From Puffinus mauretanicus (taxonomy: Eukaryota > Chordata > Aves > Procellariiformes > Procellariidae): 64,000 nucleotides of DNA. The notes beneath the pieces were generated by a model. The model saw only the letters and a program-made list of their open reading frames with translations, did not search any database and was not told the DNA's origin. Positions 24,906-38,629 of this stretch are shown piece after piece. A program made the position numbers and the translations under genes. How positions within the stretch are numbered: the stretch's first letter is position 1; every line of letters begins with the position of its first letter. The stretch is from positions 1,798,001-1,862,000 of the forward strand of contig JAJKFH010002646.1 of NCBI GenBank assembly GCA_023333565.1, in the 5' to 3' direction.

Positions 24906-27900
24906 AAATGTTTGATATGTCATATTGAACAATATTAAAATGGATATGATTGCATAGCTCATTCTTCTTACTGAGTGGACATGTTTCTAATGGGGATTCA
25001 TTCTCTTAGGACTTCATTTTTGCAAATGAAGAACAGTAGTAGCTTTTACTAGGGCAGATCAGAATTGCTTGGGATAGCAGATTAAGTAATTTTAATGGAT
25101 CACAATTCATGCTAGAATAATTTTGGCTTTCAAAGCAGCCCAGCTTCTTGCAAAGTATTTTCTTGAGTAAGCCTCAGTGCTTTGGGTATGGGGTTAACCT
25201 TTGGGTCATTGCTTTTTTTGTCTCAATTGGATTTTTAATAGTGACCTCATCAGAAGGCCTGTGAGATAGGACTTACCCAGTGGCAATTGTAGCTAGACAA
25301 GATAATTTTTTAAAAATAAGTTGTTTTTTATTTTTCTTTAGAAATTGCAAAATTCTCAAGGTAATATGCCTAGGCAAATTGTATCTTTAAATCTTGTAAT
25401 AGCAGAAGAGACATAATATCCTCAGTGACTGTACGATCATGTTTGTGTTTCTTCTGAGCCTTTTTAAATAAATTCATGTGGTTCCCTCGAGTTCCTCTTC
25501 AGGGGGTTTATTATTAAGATAGTGTTTGGATATTCACTTTTTGATGATCCAGCTACATAATCGTTTGTAGCTTTTGGCTTTTTGATTCAGAGTAGATTTT
25601 AGTTCAATACTGCACACACAGAAGGGTGGGGAAATGGACATGTACAAGCTGAATGTTCTTATTTTCTCCACAAGCAATAGTGTTAGTGTTCTTGCTGTGC
25701 AACCCCAAATTCCTTCCCTGTCTTCCCGAGCTATGAGAAATCACAGCCTATTTCTGTAGGCTAAAACTGAAGCGGCTTTTTAAATGATCTCTACAATTAG
25801 TTGGATGTTGTCCATAATGAGAGTGTGCCCTATTGAATATGTAGGGACTTAAAATTAATGCAAAAATCAATAATATGGGATTTTATAACATTAATTTTTA
25901 ATAGGGGTATTATAGGAAACATTTTTCAGTTTGAAAGTCATAGTGTGTAAACCAAAGTTCTTCAGCACTTAAGTCATTGGCAGTGCTGTATTTTCATCCC
26001 ACTGGTGTTAACAGTGTGCTCTGTGCTGCTTGATATTTTGAGGTTTTGTCTTACAAGTAGGATATCTCCATTTATGCCAGATTGATGTAAATAAAGAGAG
26101 TTTTTAAAATACTTGTAAAAAATTGTATGATACCTATGTATGATAGTGGGAATCTTCAATTTTGGACCATTCTGTTTGTCAAGGTATGTCACTGACAAAT
26201 TATTTCAACATACAGAAAAAAATTGAAATATTTTTAAGCTATATTACCTTAGAGAATTATCAGGAAGAAGGAAAGTGCATTTTATGTATTCTGCATCATT
26301 TAACATGTATAGATGTGCCCTTCATAAAATAGACAATTGCACATTCTGGAATAACCATTGTAGTAAGTTATAATGGAGGAGAAAAGAGATTTATTATGTT
26401 GTTGTTATTAACTGAATGTGATGTGTGGGGCATTCATCTGGCGTGGTTGGGGGTAAAGTATGATATGCTAAAAGCTGTATATCTGCTTGTGTGGGGAGGA
26501 AATACTCTCTAAAGGAATTCTCTGAAGTTTTGAGAGCTTAATCATGGTATGAAATGTAGCTGAATGTTGCATATCTGAGAAATGTACTTTTATCAGTAGT
26601 GTCTAGTAAGTACCAAAGCAGCATGGTTGGAAAGCTGCATTTAAGAAATAATAAAAATACATTTGTAAGTGTTAAATATCAAATATACATATATAGATAC
26701 ATGTTAACATTTATAGTATTGCTGCTATGTTAAGATTATGCTTAAGTAAGCAACGTTTCCACCCAAAATTAAAACGTTTACAACCACTTGAGGCATACAG
26801 CATTGTTAGCTTTCTGGCTTTCCATATTTTATTTTAATAAGTATCATACAGAAATAGCCTCCCTATGAATGCTTTTTCATTTCTGCAAAGGTTTTAGCAG
26901 TAAATAAAATTTTAGTAATGCAGTAAATAATTCCACAGTACTTTGCGACAGAAAAACCTTGTTTGTATCTTTGCACAAGATTTTGTTTAAAGTATTGAAC
27001 TATTTCTCTCAGCGCTGCCTTTCTAATAATTTGGTGTAATAAATAATCATATGCATATTCAAAATAATCTCTCCCTCCATTGCAAGTCTTGGTATGGCTG
27101 TCATAAATGATTGTATATATAAAAATACATGGCAGCTTAGAAACAAAGTTCTTGTAAATATTTTGCCCCATAGAAAATGAGTTTCAGAAGCATAATGCAA
27201 AGCTTAAGAGCAGATCTTCTTTCTTGCTGTTTCCCTTTCTTGCTGCTCCTTTGAAGCTCTTCTGTTGGTCATTCTCACTGTTGGTACAGATAAATATACC
27301 CAGGATTAATGCTGTATGTGAAAGCTTTCATAACAGAAGGCAGCACTGAAATGGTAATTGTCACATTAGGCATTAATAAAATAGTGCAGAAAAGCACTAT
27401 AAAAGTAAACTTCACTGGAACCCTTCATTTACTGTATCCTGATGAATAGCTTTTGTTTCTACTATCAAATTAAACAGGACTTCCTAATCTGAAAGCAGAA
27501 GCAGCATCTGCTGTTGCACAGTATGGCAGACAGCAGTCACATATTATCTGTCATATTGTCATAAACGTACAAGAGAAGTTTTGGGACCACAGCTAGGAGC
27601 AGCAATGAAAAACAGCATCTATTGACTTTCCACATTACCTTCTCTGACTGAGCGTGGAAGCTCTGCCTTGCCTACGCTGTCGTTGCAACGGGTTCTGCCA
27701 CATCTAATACTTCATTCCTAGCTATGGATGCATTCTCCAAAGAAGTGATGGAAGTAGTTTTAATTAAAAGTTAGTTGTTTCAAAATAATTCTGTGATGGT
27801 CTCCATAGTAGGAATTCTGTTGGTTAAAACTATAAATTTCTCAAAATATTCAGACAAGCCTATATAACTTAGTCTGATTTTTACCTGTTCCCTGGAAGGA

Positions 27901-28168
27901 CTACAGCCATGTTTCCTTCTGTCAGATAGATGCCACCTCTTCTAAACAGTTTTTAATGGGAGGCAGCAAAAGTTGAATGAAAAGTGATACACTTAGAATA
28001 ATTTAGAACTTAGAACTCCACTAGAGCATCTTCCTTGTACTACAGAAATATTTTAAAATGGGGAGGGAAAGGAAGACGTACATCCTAATCCATGGCCTGG
28101 TGCGTTGAAGCTGACAATGTCCGTAATCTCTATAAAGAAGTGTGAAATATTATGTTCAAGTACAAGTT

Positions 28169-28197
28169 TGTGTATGTATATATATACACACACACAC
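28169..28197. repeat. Self-complementary GT/AT/AC microsatellite
   Basis: A TGTGTATG...ATATATATA...CACACACAC tract whose two halves are nearly reverse complements, so it could extrude a hairpin. Confidence 0.85.
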
Positions 28198-31100
28198 TTA
28201 AATGAAGATACTAATATTGCTACAAGTAATAAACTGGAGTGAAAACACTGATAGGTTTCTTCTGTATTCTAAATTTAGCTTTTTCTGGAATCTTTCAGTT
28301 TCATGGGGGAAAAAATGTTTTTGGAGTCACTTTTTACTAGATACAAATATTCTAACTATTACCTTTTTGGGAAATCAGTAAGACAGGATCACCTATTAAT
28401 ACTATTCATACAGGCTTAAAACTGTGTTGTAAACAGTAATTCAGAATGTCTGGTTTCTGCACTGATACAGACAGGGAAATATTTATTTTTAGCGTAAAAT
28501 TCAGTAAGAGGTGAAAGGTATGTACATTACCAAATAACACTTACAGAAGTGATCTAGCAAAAACCTGGGTTTTCATAGTGTTAATTTATAAGCAGCATAT
28601 TAAATACTTGAAAAGTACTATGTTCTTGCTAATGTGTTCTCCTGTGAATGTTCTCAATATGTGAAATGCTTGTTTTAGTAAATGATTACATTTAAATTTT
28701 CAGTCTTATTTGTTAAGCTTTTTTCCATTCAGGGAAACTGAACCACTTTGGAATATGATGAGGTTTTTTTTTTTTTTTATAATACGTGTGCCTTACTGAG
28801 AAAATGAGAACGCTAAATTATTAATTCCAGACAATCCTTTTGCATGAAAATTATGCACTGTACATTCCTAAATTTATCTGAAACAGTGAACCTTTGGGGA
28901 TATGTTTTTGGAACTGCCTGTCTACAGAATAACCTTAAAAGAAGCTTGTTGCTTAACTCGCCAGTATATTTATTTGCACGTATCTTAAAGCACTGGTGTG
29001 GATGGAATGATGGAGCAGATTGTACATATGGTCATTTTGCTGTCCACTGACTTCCATTCATCAGAACAGAAATAAGGGAAGGAGATGACCTTTGTAGCTA
29101 AGATGTAAGTAGCTTTGTCATAATCATAGATGAGTTTGTAACTTTGTGTTTCCAAATTGTTGGAATGGCAATCCTCCCAGCAAAGTCAAATCACGACGTA
29201 GCCGCCTCAGCCAGTTTCATTACTACTTCACTCCTGTGGTCATTGTTCAAGCTGCTCGCTCTTTGCTTAGCGCAGAAGATCTAATATTGCCAAGCCATTC
29301 CCATGGCTATTTTGCCTTTGCGGAGTTGGGTCTTTCTTAGTCCTTGCAGACAGCAATAGTTATCCTCACAAACTTTGCACAACTTTGGGCAATAAATACA
29401 TTTGCTGAGGTTCAGTTTCTTGTGAATGCCACTCACTTCTGTCCTTCTTGTTTCCTTGCCTTCAAGGTATTTTGGTACTTGTTACTGCGTCTGCTTGCCA
29501 TTGATATTAAGTTAGAGTATAAAATAATTTGTGTATCTGAAATAGTCACAAAAGCAAGCATATAGCTCTCAAAGAATTGCAAGCCAGCACCCTTCTGCTT
29601 GGTTGTTTCATCATTCCCTGTATGAAAAAGGTGCAGTAAGTGCTTAAAAAATATGCTGGGGATTTTACCTATACTGAAGTCAGTTCGAAGTTGTGATTTC
29701 TGTAGCAGCTATAGGTGTGCCACATTTCCTATACGTACTAAGGCGCAAAGGTTAGCATCTCTACAGTAAGACTGAATTCGGATATGCGTGGATGGTGGTA
29801 GATTCACATGTTTCACATCGTCGGATTTTGACATTCATGACTTCTGTGTCATTTTCACATATACAGCAGTGACAGTCTTTACCTTGAAAATAAATAAATA
29901 CTTTCATGCCAGGTAGCTAAAGGGGGGCCACCTTCCATCGGAGTTGGAAGGCAGACAGAAATGAGAAGGCATCTCTATCTTCTGAATGGATTGTTTCAGA
30001 ATGCAGTGCCTTCTCGTATGAGTTAACAGCCAAAAATCTTGTCAGTCTTCTGTGATAGTTTCCTCAGTCAAGTGATTTCCAGGCTGGTGAAGTGACTGGT
30101 GCTTCCTACTGTTTCTGCTGTTTTGTTCCAACTTGTCAACATCCTGGGCTACCAGGAAGGGTAGTCTCCAGCTGCAGTGAGTTTACACCCGGTAGAACAA
30201 AGTAATGAAAAATTACAATATTCGACGTGCAGGGAGACAAATTCCTATAGTCTGCCAGTTATTTGTGTTCTTAAATAAAAAAGTAGAGGAGAGCAAAAGA
30301 AGAGCTTCTTTCTAAGTAATAAACTTACTCTTTTGCTCTACTATGTCTTTTTTCTTAGAAAAATAAAATACCAATTTTTCTGCGATTTTCTTTAGCAGGT
30401 GGGAAAGAATGTTGCAATTATGCGAGAGATGGAATTGTGTTATTTTAAATAAGTGTTGGAAGCTTCCTGTGATTTGATTTTAATTAAATATTGCATCTCC
30501 ACCATGCTCTTTACTAATCAGACCACTTCTCTCATCATTAGAGTTCTAGAAACTTTAATATGCCTAAACCTCACATCTGCCTTCAGCCTTACATGTTTCT
30601 CTGTGGTAGCAGGACATATGTTTCGTGTGTTATCACTAAACTGTTAATGCTGATATTTCGATGATTGACCTCTGCTTTTGAAATGGATCTTTTCACTGAG
30701 GCAGATAACTGTCATGAGTGTAGGACACGGGGAAAAAACTTCTTACAGCTTAGTAAAAGGAGGAAGTGACTGTTTTTCTTAAATGTATAGTAACTATTTT
30801 TTTATGTCCTTGATGCTTTTTAAAGTTTAAAAGTGGCGCTCTGTATTCTGTTGTGTTTGGAATATATTCCTATGTTAGTTTGTAAATATACGTCAGGAGT
30901 TTCTGATGGATATATTTGAAGTTAGCTACCTATCTGTAATTGTGTGACTTTAAAAACAAACAAACAAACCCAAATTCTTTTATTAGGATGTCAGGTAAGT
31001 TAAAATTTTCTTTACAGAAACTTACTCTGAATAATGAGAACGGTGGATACAACACATGCAGCTAGAAGGAAATTTGTTCTTTAAACATGCTAAAGCATTA

Positions 31101-32318
31101 AGTAAATATTGTGTTATGATTTTAGTAGTAGTTTTTTCAGTGTACTGTAATCTAGGGATTTTAGAGTACTTATCCTCCTGTCATGTATAAGCAGCCATGC
31201 CAGTTGTCATAGTGATTTTTCAGTTGGAGAGAGAGTTTTGACTTAATTCAGCTAGTTTGTTCTGCCAGAAAAGTCTGACTTCTGCAGTGAATATTGGATA
31301 CTTTGAGACTTAACTTTTTATTTTTCCTAAAGAAGCTTTTAAGTTTGCTGTTAACACTATGCAGTCATCATAGAGTTCAACAGAATCTATACTCAACTTT
31401 GTATTTGTTGAGCTCCATGTAATGGCAACCCATTTGTGATATGCTTAGGAATAAAGCTAACTAGCCAATTCTTTCCACTTGTTCTTGGTCAGCTTAAAAT
31501 CAAGTGAGAAATGGTTGCTATGTACTTTTAGCACATTTTGTAATGTTTTTGTCCCTACATCTTTTGAAGTATTTTCTTCTTAAAAACGTTTTAAGAACTT
31601 TTTTTTGCCTACACATACTCACTTTCACCTAGATCACTAAATGCATTCATGTGTTAAAACAGTTACAAGCACCAAGGCTGTAGAAGGTTAACTCTGTACA
31701 GAGCAAGAGCTGTAGGTTCTTACAGATAATTAGCCCAGTGTGCCTGGCAGGGGTGTTCATGTGGAGCCATAGAATAAAGTCAGTGCAAAGTACTTTTGAA
31801 AAAAAGGGAAGGATGGACTTTTTTCCTAATATGAAGTTTAATTATGTATCCTTGAGTAAATTAGCATATCAAGAATAACTTTATAGATTCTAAAATACAA
31901 ATTTTCATTCAAGAACCCAGATCAGTGTATTTTGTGTGATACATGGCTATCAAGTTGGGGGCTTCTCAGTAAGACATCTGTTTAAATTCTCACTCAAAAT
32001 GTTGATGTGCTTGAAAAAGACACTTGAAAAATGAATAATGTGTACTGATAAATTGGTGTGGCTGTCCTTGGGGAGTCTTTAAGCGTTTGGGTCTGGGGTT
32101 GGTTTTTTTTCTTGAAGCACATTAGTATACCATCTTTTTACGGAAAGAAGTCCTTACAAAATCTGAACAATATCACAGTCTGAAAAATGTTTTATCTCTG
32201 AAATAGAATGCATCTTTGATGGGGGCAGGGTAGGAGAGAATGGGCAGCTTTATTTTTTCTCATGCTGTTAAAATATTAACAATTTTCACTTTAAATGTGA
32301 TTCTGTTGTCTTTTTAAG

Positions 32319-32446
32319 ATGGTCCAGCTGAAGCATCTGTTACAAATGGAGGCACCGCTGCTGTCACAGCGCTGAATGATGACCTGGATATCTTCGGTCC
32401 AATGATCTCTAATCCTTTACCAGCAGCTGCTGTACCTCCTGCTCAG
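32319..32446 (+). CDS. SMAP1: SMAP1 internal exon, DDLDIFGPM region (2 nt plus 42 codons)
   Basis: The first two bases (AT) complete the Asp of the clathrin box LLGLD. The exon then encodes GPAEASVTNGGTAAVTALN, the acidic motif DDLDIFGPMISNPLP, and an Ala/Pro-rich tail ending PPAQ. Borders: TTTTTAAG before 32319 and GTAAAA donor at 32447. Length is 128 nt, phase 1 in and phase 0 out. The DDLDIFGPM block is a strongly conserved SMAP1 signature. The surrounding Ala/Pro/Thr-rich sequence is predicted to be disordered, typical of an endocytic adaptor tail. Confidence 0.95.
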
Positions 32447-33159
32447 GTAAAATTTATTTAGTTATATGTGTGCGTAAATATGTGCGTGCACATGCATATT
32501 TTCCTTCAAGGAATTGTTCATTCAAACAGAATGAACGCGTACTTCTCAACACTCATGGCTGGAGACTCTTTAGCTGTAATGGCTATATTTTTCTCACTTC
32601 TTCAAGCTTCCGTGCTGCTTGGATATAGAATTAGGAGATAGTGTGGTTTTCTCTTCTGATTCCCCCTGGTTATCCAGCTAAATTGGGTTCTGTCTTACTC
32701 TGGTGATGGTAGTCTTGTTTTCTTTTAATTTATATTATTTTGTCTTGTTCTTTTTAATTTTTTTTTAATAATTCAGGTATCGATGAATATATTTTTTACT
32801 TGATGTTCTCAGATTATTGGGCTTTAAGTCATACTTTTTAAGGACCTCTTACTGCTTTGTGATGTTGATATTTAGGAAAGGCTACAGCAGATGCTTCTGT
32901 CTTAAGAACTGCTAAAAATTTGGGATCTCAAGCGTCATACTGAAAATCAAGAATGGATATCAAGAAGGACTAATATTGCTTCCTGGGCTGATCTGGTTTT
33001 GTCTCATCTTGGAATTTGTATGTCTTCAAGGAAGGGTAGCATAACCCCTGTACCTGGCCCACTCCCTCTCTTACAGCCATGGTAGTTTGGAAGACACCCC
33101 CCATTGCCATGCCTGTTGTGGCTGAGAAAGGCAGCTTTGGGGGTGCACAAAGAAAATGC

Positions 33160-33191
33160 TTCAAGCTGCAGCTCCTTCAAGCTGCAGCTCC
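33160..33191. repeat. 16-bp perfect tandem duplication
   Basis: TTCAAGCTGCAGCTCC is present twice head to tail in a GC-richer intronic patch. Confidence 0.9.
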
Positions 33192-36100
33192 TTTCAGCCT
33201 CAAAGAATGAGGTGTTGGTGCTGAACATGGCTGGTGCAGATCAGAAGGCACATGTGCAGGCTTCCTTACCCAGACTGGCTTCTGAGAGGGAGGCTTTGGA
33301 GGAGTACTTGGCTAACCACCTCATCTGTGAGGCCCTTTTAAGGTAATTTAGAGGCTTATTTTTGCAGAACGCGTTCTGTCTCACTCAGCTGAATCAGAAA
33401 GAACTGTATGTATTCTTGAATTTATAGTTTGGGCTCTGTGATCTCCTTATCCAGTAGTTTTCATGATATATAAAATGGAAGGGATGATGATGGAAAGCAA
33501 TTCTGATTGAACTGGCATATCGTAATTTTGTTTCCAAATGTTCTGTTGATCATTGTACTCACCTCAAAGCATATCCATGTTGTTCAGCAGATTTGATTGT
33601 AATTTTTATTCTTTATCCTTTACTCTCCCTTCCCCTACTCGTTGCTGAGGGCTGACTTTGTGCAACATGCTAGGTAGGGTTTTAGAGACTGAAACCACAT
33701 TTCTTTTTAAACATAAAACTACAGATAAAGCAAGCTTCCCAGCATGCCTTAAGCCACCTGTAAATGGTGAGGGAAATGAGCCGTATACCTGCATTTAGGT
33801 TTAGATGTGTTAGCCGAGTTTGCAAAGGAAAGTGTTGGTATAGATTTTCTTGGCTCTTGTGGAAGTCTCTGTTCAAAGTACCAGAAAGAACAGTATCTGA
33901 CTGCTTGTCTGCTATTCTACAGCATTATGTCAAAATTGATCTAGAGGAACCTACCTATAGAGGTAGACGTGAAAAGCAGTAACCCATTTCCAGCTTCACT
34001 GAGCTTTTTAATGTATCCAGTTTTGGTGTAGATTGAGTGAATTCGAATCTAGAATCATGAAGTTTCCACTGAGCCCCATAATAAATGGGTCAGTGGTAGT
34101 AACACATGTAACAGATAGGGTTGGCTTCTGTTCTTCCTCCTTTCCTGTCTTTCTGAATATCAAAGTGACAACTTCTGTATGTAGTTACTGTCTGCTCAGC
34201 AGAAAAGATTTTGGGTTGTTATTCATGTTCACTAATCATTCTTCTCTGAGACCTTTCAGAATTTCAGCTTTCTCTTGTTTCTATTCCATGAGCTGACAGC
34301 ACCTGCTGATTTAGCTGTAGAATACAGGAAATCCAAAAGAAGGGTAAATATTCAAGTGTGAGAAAAAGCAAAGTGCATGGTGATTCTTTGGCTGGTGATA
34401 GTTGGTGATGGGTTAAATAACGGAGCGGCTGCTAAAGTATATTGAATTCCATGTATTAGCAATTAAAGAAAACATATAATTTAAAGTGCATTTCTGTGAT
34501 ACAGATCTAGACCTCCTGTGAGAGAAATGTTTTGATACGTGTAGTTTATCTCTTATTGTGCTGGTTTCTAGACCAGGTATGACACTTACTAAATGGATTA
34601 AAAAGCAATAGAAAGGATAATATTATTCTCAACATCTGGTAAGTATCACCTTGTTTGCATACTAGAAAGCATGAATATATTTACTTGCTGTTAACAAACC
34701 AGTCCAAATTTTTGGTGACATTTTGCTTTTTTTTGCGTGCCATAATCAGGAGCAGCACACAGAACTTTCATCAAATACACGGTCCTTATGGCATCTTGCA
34801 AGATTTAATTCTTGGTTATCTTGCATTCTTAATTCTTTCTCAAAGAAAATGTAATATAACCAGATGAGAGATGGGTCGGTAGCAGAAGATATGTTTCTGA
34901 TGCTGATTACATGGGTTGCTTGGTAAACTGGGACAAAGGGAATATTCTGTTTTGCTTTAGGATTAAAAAGGCCCTGCAGGCCTTGCATTTCAGGATGGTG
35001 GTGTGTGGTCTGGGAACTGATGCTGGGCAGCAGTTGAGGGTGCCTCTCATTTGGCAGTGGTATGAGTATTTTGCAAGATCTTTCGCCTTGTAATATGGAT
35101 AAAGCTGTATGGGATTCAGAGAAGAGTCAGGAGAATATTGGAAACTGGAAATGGTGCTTCATAATGAGAGATTTTAAGGACTCACTCTGTTTAATTTCTT
35201 GAAGTAAAAAAACAGTGTAATTATTTTGTGTGACACTGCAAATGGGAAAGTGGGCATAAACTAGAACTCAGTCAAACAGTTGAGTAACCCTAACATCGAG
35301 TTCCTACATTTGGATTTGGAAAATTTAGAGAAGAAATCCATGGCCAATTCTTAAGTTGAGATGAGTAGCACTTGTTTGAATATCTATTAAGAAGATGCAT
35401 TGAATTAAAAAAATGAAGTAGAAGAAGGGATCAAATGTAGAATAGTGTGGCTTGCTTTCTCACTCGGAGATACTTACCATGATGTGCTTCTGAGATACCA
35501 CAGTGGGATTGTGAACATTGAAGGAGAAAGGAATTTAATGGTGCTTCTCAAACTGATTTGTAGAAGCAATGTATGACACTTGATTTTTCACTGGATTGCT
35601 TTTCTTTTCCAGCTTAACCTGAAAGGCAACATATAGTACTAAATGCATATGTTTTTATGGCACTGTGGAGCACAGAAATGTCTGTTTGAATGTTTTATTG
35701 TGAGACTGAAACAACGTGATGTCTGCAAACCTTAGGATTTATGACCATTGACATACCCAAGACATGATTTTCAAATGAAAACAAAGGATTTTTTTTCCTT
35801 TTTCAAATGTGACTTGAGTATTCAGGATTGTATGCACTTTTACGCTGCTTTCAGATATATGTCTTTATTACAGTTTTCAAAAACACTTAGAATATTTCTT
35901 CCTACTATTCTGTATAGCTGGGTGCTAATAAAAACTGTTGAATTTGTAAAGGACTGGTAAAGAACAATATGTGAATGAGTAACTTTTTTTCTAGAATTTT
36001 GCCTATTAGCAAACTCAAGAGGATTAAAGAAGAGTTAACTTAACCAGCCCCTACTGTAGAACTAGATAAAATGCATATGCTATAAATTTACCCATTTTGC

Positions 36101-36964
36101 AGTATTCATGGACAGAAAAAAAGGAAAAAAAGACATTTTGTATGTTTAGTGACGCTTTTTCATGTGAATTAAGCATAGCTAAATTATAGCTATTAGAACA
36201 ATGTTTTTTGTTGCCAAACATTGTATAGGAACTAAACAAAGGTCTGTCATTCTTAGCTATACTTAAAACAATTTCCTAAATTGTTTTAGCCAGATGTTAA
36301 TTTCAGACTTTGTATGGGTATGTCTTCCAGCAGAAGTGTGATCTTCATTCTTCAATGAGGCTTGTAGGGAGGGGGAGAAGGGGAGAACTGTGAGGTATTA
36401 AGTTTGAGATATTAATTCACAGAAACATTTAACATAAGTCTTTCTTCAAGCAGGATACTAAAATCCAGTCAACTTAAACTTTTTTTGATTTCTTTTTTTT
36501 GTGCGTGTGCCTGATTTGAATTGTATTGGGAGCTGAGAATTGGTTCAGTGGCTACAAAAATATATTTTTGTAGAGATGGTATATGTTCTTCATAATTCAT
36601 GCCTGACAAGCTTTCATGTGAAGTAGCAGTATGTTTTAGATAACTAGATCTTCTTAAATACTCATTTTCCCCTGAGGCCAGGTATGTGTACCTAGCATGG
36701 TTGCCATAGATCAGCAGACAAGTTTCAACTTGTTAACAAATTGTGGTGATGATAATGTGTCAAAAGTCCCTGTTTTTTATGGAGAAAATGAGTTATTTAA
36801 GAAGTTTGCTTTACTGTGAATGTTATTTAAGCAGGATCTTACTGGAGAGCTATTTAGTCCTATTCTAATATGATCAGTTGAATTGTTTGTAGCTTCTGTT
36901 TATGTTTATTTTATCCCCCTCTAAATTTTGAGGTATCTGAAAGCTAAATTTTAATACCTCCGTC

Positions 36965-37711
36965 TGAGTCGGGGCAATCCCAAACATGGATACAGGCTGG
37001 GTGATGAGTGGATTGAGAGCAGCCCTGCGGAGAAGGACTTGGGGGTACTGGTGGATGAAAAGCTGGACATGAGCCGGCAACGTGCACTCGCAGCCCAGAA
37101 GGCCAACCGTATCCTGGGCTGCATCAAAAGAAGCGTGGCCAGCAGGTCGAGGGAGGTGATTCTGCCCCTCTACTTGGCTCTCGTGAGACCCTACCTGAAG
37201 TACTGCATCCAGCTCTGGGGCCCCCAACATAAGAAGGACATGGATCTGCTTGAGCAGGTCCAGAGGAGGGCCACAAAGATGATCAGGGGTTGGAGCACCT
37301 CCCATATGAGGACAGGCTGAGAGAGTTGGGGTTGTTCAGCCTAGAGCAGAAGAGGCTCCAGGGAGACCTTTTAGTGGTCTTCCAGTACTTAAAGGGGGCC
37401 TACAGGAAAGATGGGGAGGGACTCTTTATCAGGGATTGTAGTGATAGGACAAGGAGTAACGGTTTTAAACTGAAAGAGGGCAGATTTAGATATTAGGAGG
37501 AAATTCTTCACTATGAAGTTGGTGAGACACTGGAACAAGTTGCCCAGAGAAGTTGTGGATGCCCCATCCCTGGAGGTGTTCAAGGCCAGGTTGGATGAGG
37601 CTTTGAGCAACCTGGTCTAGTGGAAGGTGTCCCTGTCCATGGCAGAGAAGTTGGACTAGATGATCTTTTAAGGTCCCTTCCAACCCAAACCATTCTATGA
37701 TTCTATGATTA
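36965..37711 (+). mobile_element. CR1 LINE, 5'-truncated, same strand as SMAP1
   Basis: This is a 3'-terminal CR1 copy of about 750 bp. The + strand translation gives the ORF2 C-terminal blocks ([13 protein letters not shown] near 37.04 kb, [20 protein letters not shown] near 37.22 kb). A frameshift then leads into [18 protein letters not shown] near 37.31 kb. The 3' end is the tandem octamer CATTCTATGATTCTATGATT at 37691-37710, the hallmark CR1 terminus. The frameshift and stops make it inactive. Confidence 0.93.
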
Positions 37712-38629
37712 TCTTCCCTTCGGTGCTGGAAATGTGTTAGGTGGAACACAATGGAGGAGTAGGCATCATACTTCAAAACCAGAATGGACCAGCTGGACAG
37801 AGTCTAGAGGAAAAGAAAAATATTTTAAGTTCTAGAGAAAGGAAATCTGAAGAAAGAGTTAGAAATGAGACTTCAAGGGAGATAAATGTCTTCAAGCCTA
37901 GAAAAGGTTGATTGCAAAGAAAAGGCTACATTGTTTGCCATGAGTACTGGACATGCAGCAAAAAATAAATTTGAATTTTTAATCTTATTGTAAGGATAAT
38001 TATGTTCTTGTGTATCACCTGAGACAGTGATAGAAATCTTCATCTGACTTTCTCAGGTATTGCTGATAATTCCTTAAAGCAAGAGAACAGATGAGATTTC
38101 TTAGTGTTTTTATTCGATTCTGTGAACTGTATATAGTTGAGTGCTCATTTCTTCATCAATTATTACCAGGAAATAACAGTTGATCTTTTTAGTGGAACTG
38201 TCTAGATGCCTAAAAAAAAATATGCAAAATCAAAACCAGGAAGAGTTGAAATAACCAGCAAGTCCATTGACTCTGCAGAGATAAAAAGGATACGAATTGT
38301 ACACAGAATTTAAGACCTGAATAGTGTACTGTCTTACTTGCTTACATAAGAATCATGTGCAAGGCTGTATTTTCCCTGCTTCCCTGGAATGCAGGTAGCT
38401 TTTCCAGCCAGCTGGGAGATATTTAAAATGTTATGTGGGCCATTACTTATCACCATATAAATGAGAAACAGTAGAGGGCTGGCTTTTCTACAGCCCATCC
38501 CTGCTTACCTACAAGATACCAGCCAGTGCCAGAGACCTGCAGGTAGCAGGAGAGTGCACGTGTGCCATTTTCTCTTCTGCTGTCCTTTACTCAACTGCAC
38601 GTGTCCCACCGTGCACTTCCCTCTTTCAT

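Larger units (their letters stand above)
22672..32318 (+). other. SMAP1: SMAP1 intron, about 9.6 kb
   Basis: The intron interrupts the Asp codon of the clathrin box. It holds an antisense CR1 fragment at 24.28-24.9 kb and an alternating GT/AT/AC tract at 28.17-28.2 kb. The rest is unique AT-rich sequence. Open frames such as 29146-29340 and 28844-29050 resemble nothing I know and lack splice context. It ends TTTTTAAG before 32319. Confidence 0.85.

Noticed and set aside
29146..29340. 64-codon + strand frame with relatively balanced composition
   Set aside because: No family recognised, and no flanking splice sites fitting SMAP1 phases.
33004..33346. Overlapping frames on both strands near a 16-bp duplication
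   Set aside because: Mirror-image open frames arise from GC-richer DNA free of stop codons; nothing known matches.
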